Origin: Bacteriovorax sp.
Lineage (GTDB): Bacteria; Bdellovibrionota; Bacteriovoracia; Bacteriovoracales; Bacteriovoracaceae
Length of the DNA stretch: 44,995 nucleotides
Reading direction: 5' to 3'
Assembly: GCA_014377485.1 (NCBI GenBank)
Contig: JACMPM010000022.1
Span: forward strand, 1-44,995
The notes below the pieces were generated by a model that saw only the letters and a list, made by a program, of their open reading frames with translations, had not been told where the DNA came from and made no database searches. Positions 18,341 through 26,031 of this stretch are shown piece after piece; position 1 is the first letter of the stretch, and the number at the start of each line of letters is the position of its first letter. The position numbers and the translations under genes are program-made.

Positions 18341-20395
18341 ATGAAAGCTGAACTTGCTCAGGCTAGAGAAATAATGGGATCTGATTTTGATGAGCTTTTC
18401 GTCGACGTGATGGCCGATTTAAACAGCTTGGTTGAAAATGTTGAAGTTTGTCTTTCTCAGAGCTCAGAATGGAACGTTAAAAACCTGGAAATAATTCTAG
18501 CTAAACTCCATAGTCTCAAAGGCCTTACGGCCCAGTTCGGACTTGTGACAGTTTCAAAATGTGTCCATAAAGTGGAAGACACTTTTGCTGTCTTTAAGAA
18601 AAAAAATATTTTACCGGATAACGATCTCATCGCTCCTTTAATCAAATTTAATGACGCTTTAAGATTATATATTCAATCTCTCGAATCCGATGATGATTCT
18701 TCCTCGCTTTATCTGGATTTTGTAACGGAACTCGCTTCTCTCAAGTCTGTTCCTTCAACCAACTCTCAAGCTCCAGCGACCGGCAATAACCAAGAAGTCA
18801 CAAATGCTAAGGATTTAAAAAACTATATACTAAATCAGGAGCAATTTGAGCTCATTTTTGAGAATCTCCAGCTTCTTTTAGAGAAGATCAGATCTGAAAA
18901 AGGGAATGAAAATTTAACAAAAAATATTGAGTCATCACTTTTTGCCATTTCTAGCGCCCGCTTTCTTAAAATCACTCCAATAGTGAAAAGAATTGAAGTC
19001 ATGGTGGGAGATATTAGTAAGAAAGTCGGCAAGGATATTCATTTTCAGATCGATGGTGCTCAGACTTTGATTGATCGTATGATTTACACGACTCTTGGTG
19101 AGATCCTGATTCACATTTTAAAAAATAGTATTGATCACGGTATTGAGAGCTCTGAAGACAGAGTGAAATCCGGAAAAACAGAATATGGAAATATCCATGT
19201 AACTTTTGAAAGCCTTGACGACAAAACACGCATAATCATCTCTGACGATGGTAAAGGAATTGATCCAAATATTATCGCTCGTAAAGCATTAGAGAAAAAT
19301 GTCATCACTGAGCAACAGATGCACCAGATGACGAATTATGAAAAACAATTCCTCATTTTTGAAGCGAGCTTTTCGACTAAGGACGAGGTTTCTGAGATCT
19401 CTGGTCGCGGTGTTGGAATGGATGCAGTCATCAAAGAAGTTAAAAAAAACGGGGGAACGATTTTCCTGGATTCGGTACCTAATAAAGGAACAAAATTTAT
19501 TATCGATTATCCTTGTGCTTTCCAGATGAGAAATACTCTTATTTGGCGACAGGGCCTTGATCAGTATTGCATTCCTACTACTTCTGTAGAGCAGATTCTT
19601 TTAGATAAAGATTTGTTTGAAGAGGGTTTAGGTGTCATAAAAATTCTTAAGTCAGGACAAGAGTATCCTCTTCTGGACCTCAAGCTATCAACTCAACTTA
19701 GTAAAAATTTTCAAGTGGTCATTTGCCAGATCGCGGGAATGGAGTTTTCACTAAAAGTTGATGAAGTCATTAAAGTCGATGAGCTCTTCTTGCGTCCGAT
19801 CACTTATCAAAATCAAGAGAAGAACATCATTACAGCTTTAGGAGAACTAGGAGACTCCTCAGCTGTCTATTATATCAATGTAACAGAACTAGAAACCAAT
19901 CTAAATCAATATATGAATTCAGAAGAAACTATAACCTTGGAGGTTAACATGCCCAATATTGTCGATTTGAACTCCCTCTGTACTGGTGATCTCTCTAAAG
20001 AAAAAATCATTGCGCACTTGAATGATGAAGCATTCATCAATCACTTAAAAGGAATAATGGAGCCTGTTAAGGACAATCAAAAAGTCATGAAGGAAATCAT
20101 TGACTATATATCAGCGCATTTAGACTCCATGGAAACAACTTTGGAAGAAGTCGAAGATATCGAAGAGATTAACTACGGTATTACAATTAAATACGCTTAT
20201 TTAAAATCAGAATGGATCATGCTCAACATCAGGATTCAGTATCTCTCTATGGCAGATAAACCCATTGAAGAATCCTTGCCGTACAAAGCGGCAGCATGCT
20301 CAGCGATGGTTGAACATTTCGAGAAAATCATTTCCAAAGACGCTTATTCTAAAATAACTAAAGTCCTTGCTGAACCGTTTTCTAAAATAGCCTAA
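18341..20395 (+). CDS. CheA-like histidine kinase (Hpt, kinase and CheW-like domains)
   Basis: The protein has 684 residues. An Hpt (P1) domain at about 10-135 has the phospho-acceptor His57 in LHSLKGLTAQFG. A CheA-type kinase core (about 160-395) carries the N box HILKNSIDHGIES (Asn262), the G1 box SDDGKGID and the G2 box SGRGVGMDAV. A CheW-like P5 domain follows (about 396-525), then a 160-residue acidic helical tail I do not recognise. There is no receiver domain. CheA proteins are soluble and take signals from partner receptors. The next gene, 17 bases on, encodes a PYP photoreceptor, so light may be the input; that is inference. Confidence 0.92.
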   Translation: MKAELAQAREIMGSDFDELFVDVMADLNSLVENVEVCLSQSSEWNVKNLEIILAKLHSLKGLTAQFGLVTVSKCVHKVEDTFAVFKKKNILPDNDLIAPLIKFNDALRLYIQSLESDDDSSSLYLDFVTELASLKSVPSTNSQAPATGNNQEVTNAKDLKNYILNQEQFELIFENLQLLLEKIRSEKGNENLTKNIESSLFAISSARFLKITPIVKRIEVMVGDISKKVGKDIHFQIDGAQTLIDRMIYTTLGEILIHILKNSIDHGIESSEDRVKSGKTEYGNIHVTFESLDDKTRIIISDDGKGIDPNIIARKALEKNVITEQQMHQMTNYEKQFLIFEASFSTKDEVSEISGRGVGMDAVIKEVKKNGGTIFLDSVPNKGTKFIIDYPCAFQMRNTLIWRQGLDQYCIPTTSVEQILLDKDLFEEGLGVIKILKSGQEYPLLDLKLSTQLSKNFQVVICQIAGMEFSLKVDEVIKVDELFLRPITYQNQEKNIITALGELGDSSAVYYINVTELETNLNQYMNSEETITLEVNMPNIVDLNSLCTGDLSKEKIIAHLNDEAFINHLKGIMEPVKDNQKVMKEIIDYISAHLDSMETTLEEVEDIEEINYGITIKYAYLKSEWIMLNIRIQYLSMADKPIEESLPYKAAACSAMVEHFEKIISKDAYSKITKVLAEPFSKIA

Positions 20396-20412
20396 AACAA
20401 AGGAGCACATTT

Positions 20413-21045
20413 ATGTTTGCAAAAAAATTAAGTGATGAATCAGTGGTTGAATCTTTAGAAGCGAGCGTCGCTAAACCGACACTCGTGCCTACAGAAGCAA
20501 CAGAAAATCACGAAGTAACAGCACAGCTAGAATCTCTCTATGCCGATATTGAATATTTAACAAAAGTTTTTCCGGATCATAACATCCGATCTCTGACTGA
20601 CTACGCCCGCTCACTTGAGACTCAAGGTCACGAGCAGAAGCAAAAGGCCATCGCTAGTGGAGATGTTCAGGACCACGGCTTAATCCCAGGATTTGTTTTC
20701 GCTCAACTGAGTACTCTTAATCAGGAACTGGCGGATTCAACCAGCACGGTCGGAATTGTTGAAGTTGATGATTCAGGAATTATCAAAACCTACAATCAAT
20801 ATGAGGCAGATCTGGCAGGGGTTGAAAAGAAAGGTGTCTTTGGTAGAAATTTCTTTACTGAAGTTGCCCCTTGTACAAATAATCGTCTTTTCCTTGGTGC
20901 CTTTAAAGAAGGGGTGCAAACCAATAGTATCGATAAGAAGTTTAACTACACTTTCACCTATAAAATGAAACCTACACCAGTTGTAATTCAGATTTATAGA
21001 GACACTGCTTCGAAGCGGAATTTTATTTTCGTACAAAAAAGATGA
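20413..21045 (+). CDS. pyp: Photoactive yellow protein (PYP) with N-terminal extension
   Basis: The protein has 210 residues; the last 98 form a PYP-type PAS domain. It aligns without gaps, over residues 127-185, to the well-known Halorhodospira PYP (offset 85). The chromophore cysteine is Cys154 in VAPCT (Cys69 there). Tyr127 equals Tyr42 and Glu131 equals Glu46, the two phenolate hydrogen-bonders. FF147-148, Tyr183 and Met185 are also kept. Thr50 and Arg52 are replaced by Ala135 and Val137. The 110-residue N-terminal part is helical and unlike the usual short cap, so it may dock a partner. PYP binds p-coumarate as a thioester and senses blue light. AAAGGAG lies nine bases before the ATG. 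Confidence 0.96.
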   Translation: MFAKKLSDESVVESLEASVAKPTLVPTEATENHEVTAQLESLYADIEYLTKVFPDHNIRSLTDYARSLETQGHEQKQKAIASGDVQDHGLIPGFVFAQLSTLNQELADSTSTVGIVEVDDSGIIKTYNQYEADLAGVEKKGVFGRNFFTEVAPCTNNRLFLGAFKEGVQTNSIDKKFNYTFTYKMKPTPVVIQIYRDTASKRNFIFVQKR

Positions 21046-21557
21046 TTGTTGAGAAACTTGAGATTCAGGATTCAATTTCCCTCAGATCGCTTGTAAAAGC
21101 GAACTGGGGGAAGTCCTCCAATTTTCTGACCGGTATAAACTATACTGGAAACAGCGGTGATCTCTGGACTTCGTTAGCTTTGAAAAAAGAAGTAACTCAA
21201 AGAGACTTTTGCTTGCCTCGGGTGAAAGTAAGAGTAAATGAAGATCTCTTCAATCTTATTCCTTCTTGGGTGAAAAATTTGTGCCTATACGAAGATATTA
21301 CGTTCGAAGGAGCTATCAACGAGCAACCAGTGAAAGATCTCTTAGACTTCATTTTTATTGGTGATACGATTACGAAACAAGAATTTTATTTCATTTTTTC
21401 GAATGCTTGTCTCAGAAACTCCAGCATCTTTTTTTATGAGAAGAAACATCCTCTCTGTCACTTTTCAGTTAAAAGATTTTTTCTTAAATCTGGGGAACTC
21501 TTAGTCGTGCCTAGAAAAGATTTCAACCTATGGCTTGATAAGCTACATGAGGCTTAA
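21042..21557 (+). CDS. Uncharacterised protein between pyp and the ammonia-lyase (171 aa)
   Basis: The protein has 171 residues, with no signal peptide or clear membrane segment. It is a mixed alpha/beta sequence with scattered cysteines and aromatic residues and no motif I recognise. Its ATG overlaps the pyp stop by four bases and its stop is two bases before the lyase start, so it is translated with the photoreceptor. It could act in chromophore attachment, in signalling or as an accessory fold. Nothing in the sequence decides between these. Confidence 0.75.
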   Translation: MIVEKLEIQDSISLRSLVKANWGKSSNFLTGINYTGNSGDLWTSLALKKEVTQRDFCLPRVKVRVNEDLFNLIPSWVKNLCLYEDITFEGAINEQPVKDLLDFIFIGDTITKQEFYFIFSNACLRNSSIFFYEKKHPLCHFSVKRFFLKSGELLVVPRKDFNLWLDKLHEA

Positions 21558-21559
21558 GT

Positions 21560-23059
21560 ATGAAAGATCTGATTGCCCTCAAAGACATACAATTAAATTA
21601 CGAGCTATTTTCTAAATTTTTAACAGAAGATCTAGAGATCTCTTTGGATGAAATAACAAGAGCTCGTCTGAATCAAAACCACTCTTATCTTTTGAAGCAT
21701 GTTCAATCCGATAGAAAAATATATGGAATAAATACTGGTTTTGGAAAAAACGTTTCAAGTACAGTGAGTGGTGACTTGGCCGGTCTTCAAAAAAATCTTG
21801 CTCTCTATCTGGACTGCGCACAGGGCGAATGGCTTCCTGAAAGAACTTCTCGCCTAATCTTCCTTGTTAGGATTAAGCAAGCATCCTTTTCAGGTAGTGC
21901 AATACGATCTGAAAGTTTAAGCTATCTCATAGACCTCTTTAATGCCGGTATTTCTCCTATAGTTCCTACACTAGGGAGTTTGGGAGCCAGTGGAGATCTT
22001 GTTACGATGGCCCCTATGGCAAGGCTCCTTTTTGATGAAGAAGTTTCATGTTGGCACGGCGGCGCCGTGGTTAGCCTGGCAAATGCTTTGAAGGAAACAA
22101 AAATAAAAATTCCGGGAGCTGACGGACGGGATTGTCTTGCCTTGATGAATGGTCTAGCCGCAGCGGCAACATTAGCAATGACAGAAATCTTGAAGATCAA
22201 TCATCTTCTCAATATCTCCCTGAACTCTATGGGGCTGTGTAAACTGGCACTCGGTGCTAACCAGGAAAGCGAGAGTGAAATTTTAAACTCAGAACCAGTG
22301 AGAAATTTTAGCGGCCAAAAATTGATTGCTGATTCACTCAGAAGACTCTATGTAGGCGCAGGATCAGGTCGAAAAGCTCATCTGCAAGATGCCTATGCCC
22401 TGAGATGCATACCTCAATTCATGGGGCCTGTGATAGAAACATCGCGCTTATCCTCGCAGTGGATTCTCCAGGAGCTTTCAAGCATGAGTGATAATCCTTA
22501 CATCGCTATCGATGATGTTATAAACGGCGGAAACTTTTACGGCGGCTATCTCGCCCAAGCTTCTGATCTAATGGCAACAAACATGGCAAAAGTGGCAGAG
22601 CTTCTGGATCGCCAGACTTTTCATCTCGTAGGTGGACAATACAATTTGCCAGAAAACCTCATACAACAGAACCCGGAGGCTTCATTTCATGGACTCAAAG
22701 GGGTACATCAGTTGAGTAATTCTCTACTCATGAAAATACAGCCACAGGCCACGTCTTACTCGTTGGCCACAAGATCATCTGAAATGCATAACCAGGACGT
22801 GGTAAGTAATTGCATGAACGGTTGGCTAAGGGTCATGCAACTTCGGAGCGACTTTGAGACACTTCTTAGCTGTCATTTAGTCTTGACTGCTCAAGCAAAA
22901 GATCTCGCCCAAGTTTCTGTTTCTGCATTGTCAGAATTGGTGGCATCTGTCAGGGAGAATGTACCCTTCATCAACAAAGATCAGAGCCTGAGGGAGCCTC
23001 TCAAGAAATTGAAAGATAGTCTCTATCAAATTAAATCGGAAGGACCTTTTAGCTTATGA
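21560..23059 (+). CDS. tal: Aromatic amino-acid ammonia-lyase, probably tyrosine ammonia-lyase
   Basis: The protein has 499 residues, normal for bacterial HAL/PAL/TAL enzymes. Ala143-Ser144-Gly145 in LGASGDLVTMAPMARL cyclises to the MIO cofactor. YGINTGFGKNVSST carries the catalytic Tyr, QDAYALRCIPQ and HNQDVVSN are also present. The usual GNFHG loop reads GNFYGG here. The substrate-selectivity pair that is His-Leu in known TALs aligns to Tyr83-Leu84. Tyrosine deamination would give p-coumarate, the PYP chromophore precursor; the neighbouring PYP and ligase genes argue strongly for that over histidine. Its last bases overlap the ligase start. Confidence 0.9.
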   Translation: MKDLIALKDIQLNYELFSKFLTEDLEISLDEITRARLNQNHSYLLKHVQSDRKIYGINTGFGKNVSSTVSGDLAGLQKNLALYLDCAQGEWLPERTSRLIFLVRIKQASFSGSAIRSESLSYLIDLFNAGISPIVPTLGSLGASGDLVTMAPMARLLFDEEVSCWHGGAVVSLANALKETKIKIPGADGRDCLALMNGLAAAATLAMTEILKINHLLNISLNSMGLCKLALGANQESESEILNSEPVRNFSGQKLIADSLRRLYVGAGSGRKAHLQDAYALRCIPQFMGPVIETSRLSSQWILQELSSMSDNPYIAIDDVINGGNFYGGYLAQASDLMATNMAKVAELLDRQTFHLVGGQYNLPENLIQQNPEASFHGLKGVHQLSNSLLMKIQPQATSYSLATRSSEMHNQDVVSNCMNGWLRVMQLRSDFETLLSCHLVLTAQAKDLAQVSVSALSELVASVRENVPFINKDQSLREPLKKLKDSLYQIKSEGPFSL

Positions 23060-24204
23060 AAATCTTAGTTTCTTTTTGTATGAGTAAAAGTTCTCTACTG
23101 GATAATCTAACGCTTGCCTGGAAAGGAAATTTTTCCATTGCTTTATTTAATCCAGCGCTAAAGTCACACGAAAAATTTTATACCACTTGGAATCCTGCAA
23201 ATCATAAAAATGATTTTTGGTTTCTTGATTGGGAAGATTCACCTTTAAGTAAATTGCCGATGCAAGAAGTGGTTGTGCTCTGTACCTCGGGCACAACCGG
23301 TTACATGAGAGAAGTGGTATTAACGAAAGAAGCCTGCCGTTTTAATGTCCAGACAATTAAGCAACATCTCTCGTTAGATGAGAGTTTTAATATCCTCGGA
23401 CTTCCACCTTTATTTCATTCCTTTGGATTAAATATTTGTTTTTTCCAGGCGCTAGAAAATAAAAATAACTATCTTGTGTTTGATAAATTCTCATCCGCTG
23501 CTCTCGAGGTTACCTTGAAAGAACAAAATAGAGTTCTACTTCCTTTGGTGCCTCAAATGATTGATGTCCTAAGTTTTGAACCTCTACGTGACCTTGAAGG
23601 TGTCTCCATTGTCGGCGGAGACATCGTGACTGCCGAACATATTAAAAAGCTCAAGCATCTTTTCCCTAAGATGAAGCATACCATCGGCTACGGTATGACA
23701 GAAGCTGGGCCTGTTATCACTCATACAGATTTTTTAGATCAACCTCAGAGCGGTCTCATCGGTTTGCCACTCCCAGGAGTGAAAACAGCAGTCATAGACG
23801 GAGTACTTCATTTTTCATCACCGGGACAAGCAAAGTATCTACGGGACGCACGAAATGAATGGGAACTGGTTGAAAAGAAATTCCTTTCAACGGGAGATAT
23901 GGTAAAGGAGCGGAATAACCAATTATATTTTCAGTCCAGATTAAAGGATGTGCTGAAACGTAAGTCGGAAACTCTTTTTCCAAGAGAAATAGAGCTTTTG
24001 ATTAAAGAGAATTTAGGTTTTAAAGTTGATCTCCGACTTAGCATGAAGGATTCACAGCTAGTACTGAACGTAGAAGGTCACCTGAGCGTTAGAGAATGGT
24101 TCATTTTACGGAAGAGGTGTTCAGAACTTCCTTCTATTTTCTGCCCGGATTTAATTGAGTCCGTTACCTTTAAGCGCAATGCTCTAGGGAAGATCGCATC
24201 GTAA
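23056..24204 (+). CDS. pcl: Short p-coumarate:CoA ligase-like adenylate-forming enzyme
   Basis: The protein has 382 residues, lacking much of the N-terminal subdomain of 500-residue ANL enzymes. Core motifs are present: CTSGTTGYMREV (P-loop, with its usual Lys replaced), YGMTEAGP, STGDMV, RLKDVLKRKSETLFPREIE, and a final KRNALGKIAS with the A10 lysine. It should activate p-coumarate through an adenylate, as CoA thioester or by direct transfer, for loading onto PYP Cys154. It overlaps the lyase by four bases and is last in the operon. No terminator is evident just after it. Confidence 0.88.
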   Translation: MKILVSFCMSKSSLLDNLTLAWKGNFSIALFNPALKSHEKFYTTWNPANHKNDFWFLDWEDSPLSKLPMQEVVVLCTSGTTGYMREVVLTKEACRFNVQTIKQHLSLDESFNILGLPPLFHSFGLNICFFQALENKNNYLVFDKFSSAALEVTLKEQNRVLLPLVPQMIDVLSFEPLRDLEGVSIVGGDIVTAEHIKKLKHLFPKMKHTIGYGMTEAGPVITHTDFLDQPQSGLIGLPLPGVKTAVIDGVLHFSSPGQAKYLRDARNEWELVEKKFLSTGDMVKERNNQLYFQSRLKDVLKRKSETLFPREIELLIKENLGFKVDLRLSMKDSQLVLNVEGHLSVREWFILRKRCSELPSIFCPDLIESVTFKRNALGKIAS

Positions 24205-24489
24205 AAAATCATCGGTGGTATTTTTGAAAATGAACTATAACAATGGATCCTGACGATGGCGGCAATCTAATTTTGAATCTTCTTCAGATACAAGATAAGG
24301 CATAGTAGTTTTTATCTTATCCCCTACTTTTTTTAGAATAATTTTTGAAATCAGATCCACCAACAAGCGAAGTTGGAGGCGTAACACATGCAGGCTTGGG
24401 CTGGCGATGTCCACTTTTTTAATTATTACAATCGCTCCAATACCAGCTTTTTTAGGCTTGCCCCAATCAGAATCATTACTAATGACTAA

Positions 24490-24708
24490 TTAAGGAACAT
24501 CAACATTTATAACAGATTCATCGTTAATACTTATTGATTCATCATTCGTATTTTTAATAACGTTAATTTTTTGATCTAAAGATAAATAGTAATGGGTTTC
24601 AATCTCATTGTCATTTTTGATTGGTTCATAACTTGGAAGGCCAGGAAAGGTCCCTCGTTTTAATCTTCCTGTCAGCTCTAAAACCGTTGGTTCGTAATCA
24701 ACTAGCAT
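24490..24708 (-). pseudogene. Possible DUF4431-like remnant
   Basis: The 72-residue frame contains YEPTVLELTGRLKRGTFPG and an ETHYYLSLDQ segment, which resemble the start and middle of DUF4431 secreted proteins. It lacks any signal peptide (an in-frame stop lies four codons upstream of the Met) and ends with a run not typical of the family. It is probably a fragment. No ribosome site is evident. Confidence 0.35.
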
Positions 24709-24850
24709 GTTTGCAGCATTTTATTATCAAACGAAACTTCGTAATGATTCTCTTTAAGCTTTCCTTTCCGAGAATCAGAATTTGAAAGCGTGTTAAGTCT
24801 TCGAAAGTTTAAAACTGGAAAAAATAACTGATATCTGATAATTTAGTCGG

Positions 24851-24881
24851 AATAGGTCGGAATGAAAAATTCCGGCCTATT
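24851..24881 (+). terminator. Hairpin terminator before the left island end
   Basis: A 12-bp stem (AATAGGTCGGAA / TTCCGGCCTATT, one G-T pair) is followed by a T-rich run (TTTTTGCTCTTT). It sits 35 bases before the stranded mutM start codon, so it could end transcription that comes from the PYP operon side. Confidence 0.7.
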
Positions 24882-24892
24882 TTTTGCTCTTT

Positions 24893-24937
24893 AATTTTAA
24901 CAAGATATAAACCCATGCCCGAACTACCCGAGAAGTA
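24893..24937 (+). repeat. Left end of the element: stranded mutM 5' end (attL-like)
   Basis: It contains ATG (24915-24917) and codons for PELPE, the universal MutM N-terminus, then AAG and a stop. The 11-base core GAACTACCCGA (24921-24931) is identical to the core at 31527-31537. Upstream bases (AATTTTAACAAG) also match the right copy imperfectly. Confidence 0.75.
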
Positions 24938-25050
24938 GTTACGAGCTAAGAGAAGTTTTTTAATATTAATTACATAGCAACGATTACGAGCCTTTCACGT
25001 CTATTCTGTTTTCATTCTACTTCATTCTATTTCACGATTCTTCACCATTC

Positions 25051-25073
25051 AGGATGGCATGGGTGGCATGAGA
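25051..25073 (+). repeat. Left copy of a short repeat near the element ends
   Basis: AGGATGGCAT, GGGTGGCATGAGA; it matches 31449-31472 with about two differences. Each copy holds a near-tandem GGATGGCAT motif. It may be a recombinase arm site or the true crossover site. Confidence 0.5.
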
Positions 25074-25108
25074 TGGCTCAAATTTTACACTATAAAAAAC
25101 GGAGACCA

Positions 25109-25858
25109 ATGATTAAAAAAGTCGCTCTATATTGCCGCGTCTCGACCGGAAATCAGTCCTCAGGATTAGAAGCACAGGTTCGAGCACTAAGAGATTACTG
25201 TACTAGAAATAATATTACCGATTATGTTATTTATGAAGATGAGAATCAATCAGGGGTAAAGCAATCCCGCCCGGCCCTCGATCGCATGATGAAAGATGTC
25301 CGCGATGGCTTTGTCGGCAAAGTTATCGTTTACAGCTTTAGCCGATATGCAAGAAGTGTTACTCACCTACTCCGCGCTTTAGAAGAATTCAAAAAATCAG
25401 AAGTTGGATTCGTTACAATCACAGAAAGCATCGATACAAATACTCCTCTAGGTTCAGCCGTGTTCACGATCTTAGGAGCCGTCGCCCAACTTGAGCGAGA
25501 TTTAATTGCCGAAAGAGTGCGCAATGGGCTCGCAAATGCGAAAGCCAAGGGAATTCATATTGGGCGAATTAAAATGCGAGATAGCGACCTTATAAGAAAA
25601 TTACTATCTAGTAAAATGACTTATCGAGAGATTGCTAGGATTGCAAATTGTTCTACTGGTGCGGTTAGTGCCGAAGTAAGAGCTATAAAAGCAGAGGCAC
25701 TGGCTAAAGAAAAAAATAAAATACTACAAGAAACACTCATGCCAAAGTTAGACCTTGAGCATCCGTCCAGTAAAAATGTTGCAGTTGCAGGAAATCATTA
25801 TCAAGGACAAGATTTCGATTTTAACAATCAAGATAATCCTATTGAGCTTGAGAGCTAA
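25109..25858 (+). CDS. Serine recombinase (resolvase/invertase family)
   Basis: The protein has 249 residues from the ATG at 25109, which has GGAG just upstream; the longer frame to 25073 lacks a site. The catalytic N-terminal domain has the nucleophile Ser12 in YCRVSTGNQ, the YSFSRYARS arginines and LGAVAQLERDLIAERV. A GIHIGR linker leads to a C-terminal helix-turn-helix (SKMTYREIARIANCSTGAVS). A 50-residue polar tail follows. Such small resolvases cut and rejoin short DNA sites. As first gene at the left end it may serve element resolution or inversion. A 10-bp hairpin follows the stop. Confidence 0.92.
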   Translation: MIKKVALYCRVSTGNQSSGLEAQVRALRDYCTRNNITDYVIYEDENQSGVKQSRPALDRMMKDVRDGFVGKVIVYSFSRYARSVTHLLRALEEFKKSEVGFVTITESIDTNTPLGSAVFTILGAVAQLERDLIAERVRNGLANAKAKGIHIGRIKMRDSDLIRKLLSSKMTYREIARIANCSTGAVSAEVRAIKAEALAKEKNKILQETLMPKLDLEHPSSKNVAVAGNHYQGQDFDFNNQDNPIELES

Positions 25859-25864
25859 ATGAAC

Positions 25865-25896
25865 AATCGGCCATTGTTTTTTAGCGATGGCCGATT
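25865..25896 (+). terminator. Hairpin after the serine recombinase
   Basis: Perfect 10-bp stem AATCGGCCAT / ATGGCCGATT with a 12-base T-rich loop, starting six bases after the stop; only TCTT follows. Confidence 0.65.
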
Positions 25897-26031
25897 TCTT
25901 AAGTCTTCGCGTTTTAATTTACAATTCGTTTATCAAGCTAGCAATAAAGCAATTTTTATCAGTCTATAATTTTAATGAAACTTATGTTTAAATTTACAGA
26001 GGAATAACTTGGAAGAACTAAGTAGAGACAC

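Larger units (their letters stand above)
24205..24892. other. Gene-poor stretch left of the integrated element
   Basis: No intact gene is seen. The minus strand from about 24480 down to 24240 stays open for some 80 codons but is not recognisable. A DUF4431-like remnant lies at 24490-24708, and a hairpin terminator at 24851-24881. The region looks like decayed accessory DNA. Confidence 0.5.

Noticed and set aside
20413-21045. PYP gene as a generic PAS sensor.
   Set aside because: The ungapped match around the chromophore Cys with both phenolate-binding residues, and the adjacent lyase and ligase genes, are specific to PYP.
21560-23059. Histidine ammonia-lyase (hutH) for histidine breakdown.
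   Set aside because: No hutU, hutI or hutG is nearby; the selectivity pair is not the Ser-His type and the operon partners are PYP and an adenylating ligase.
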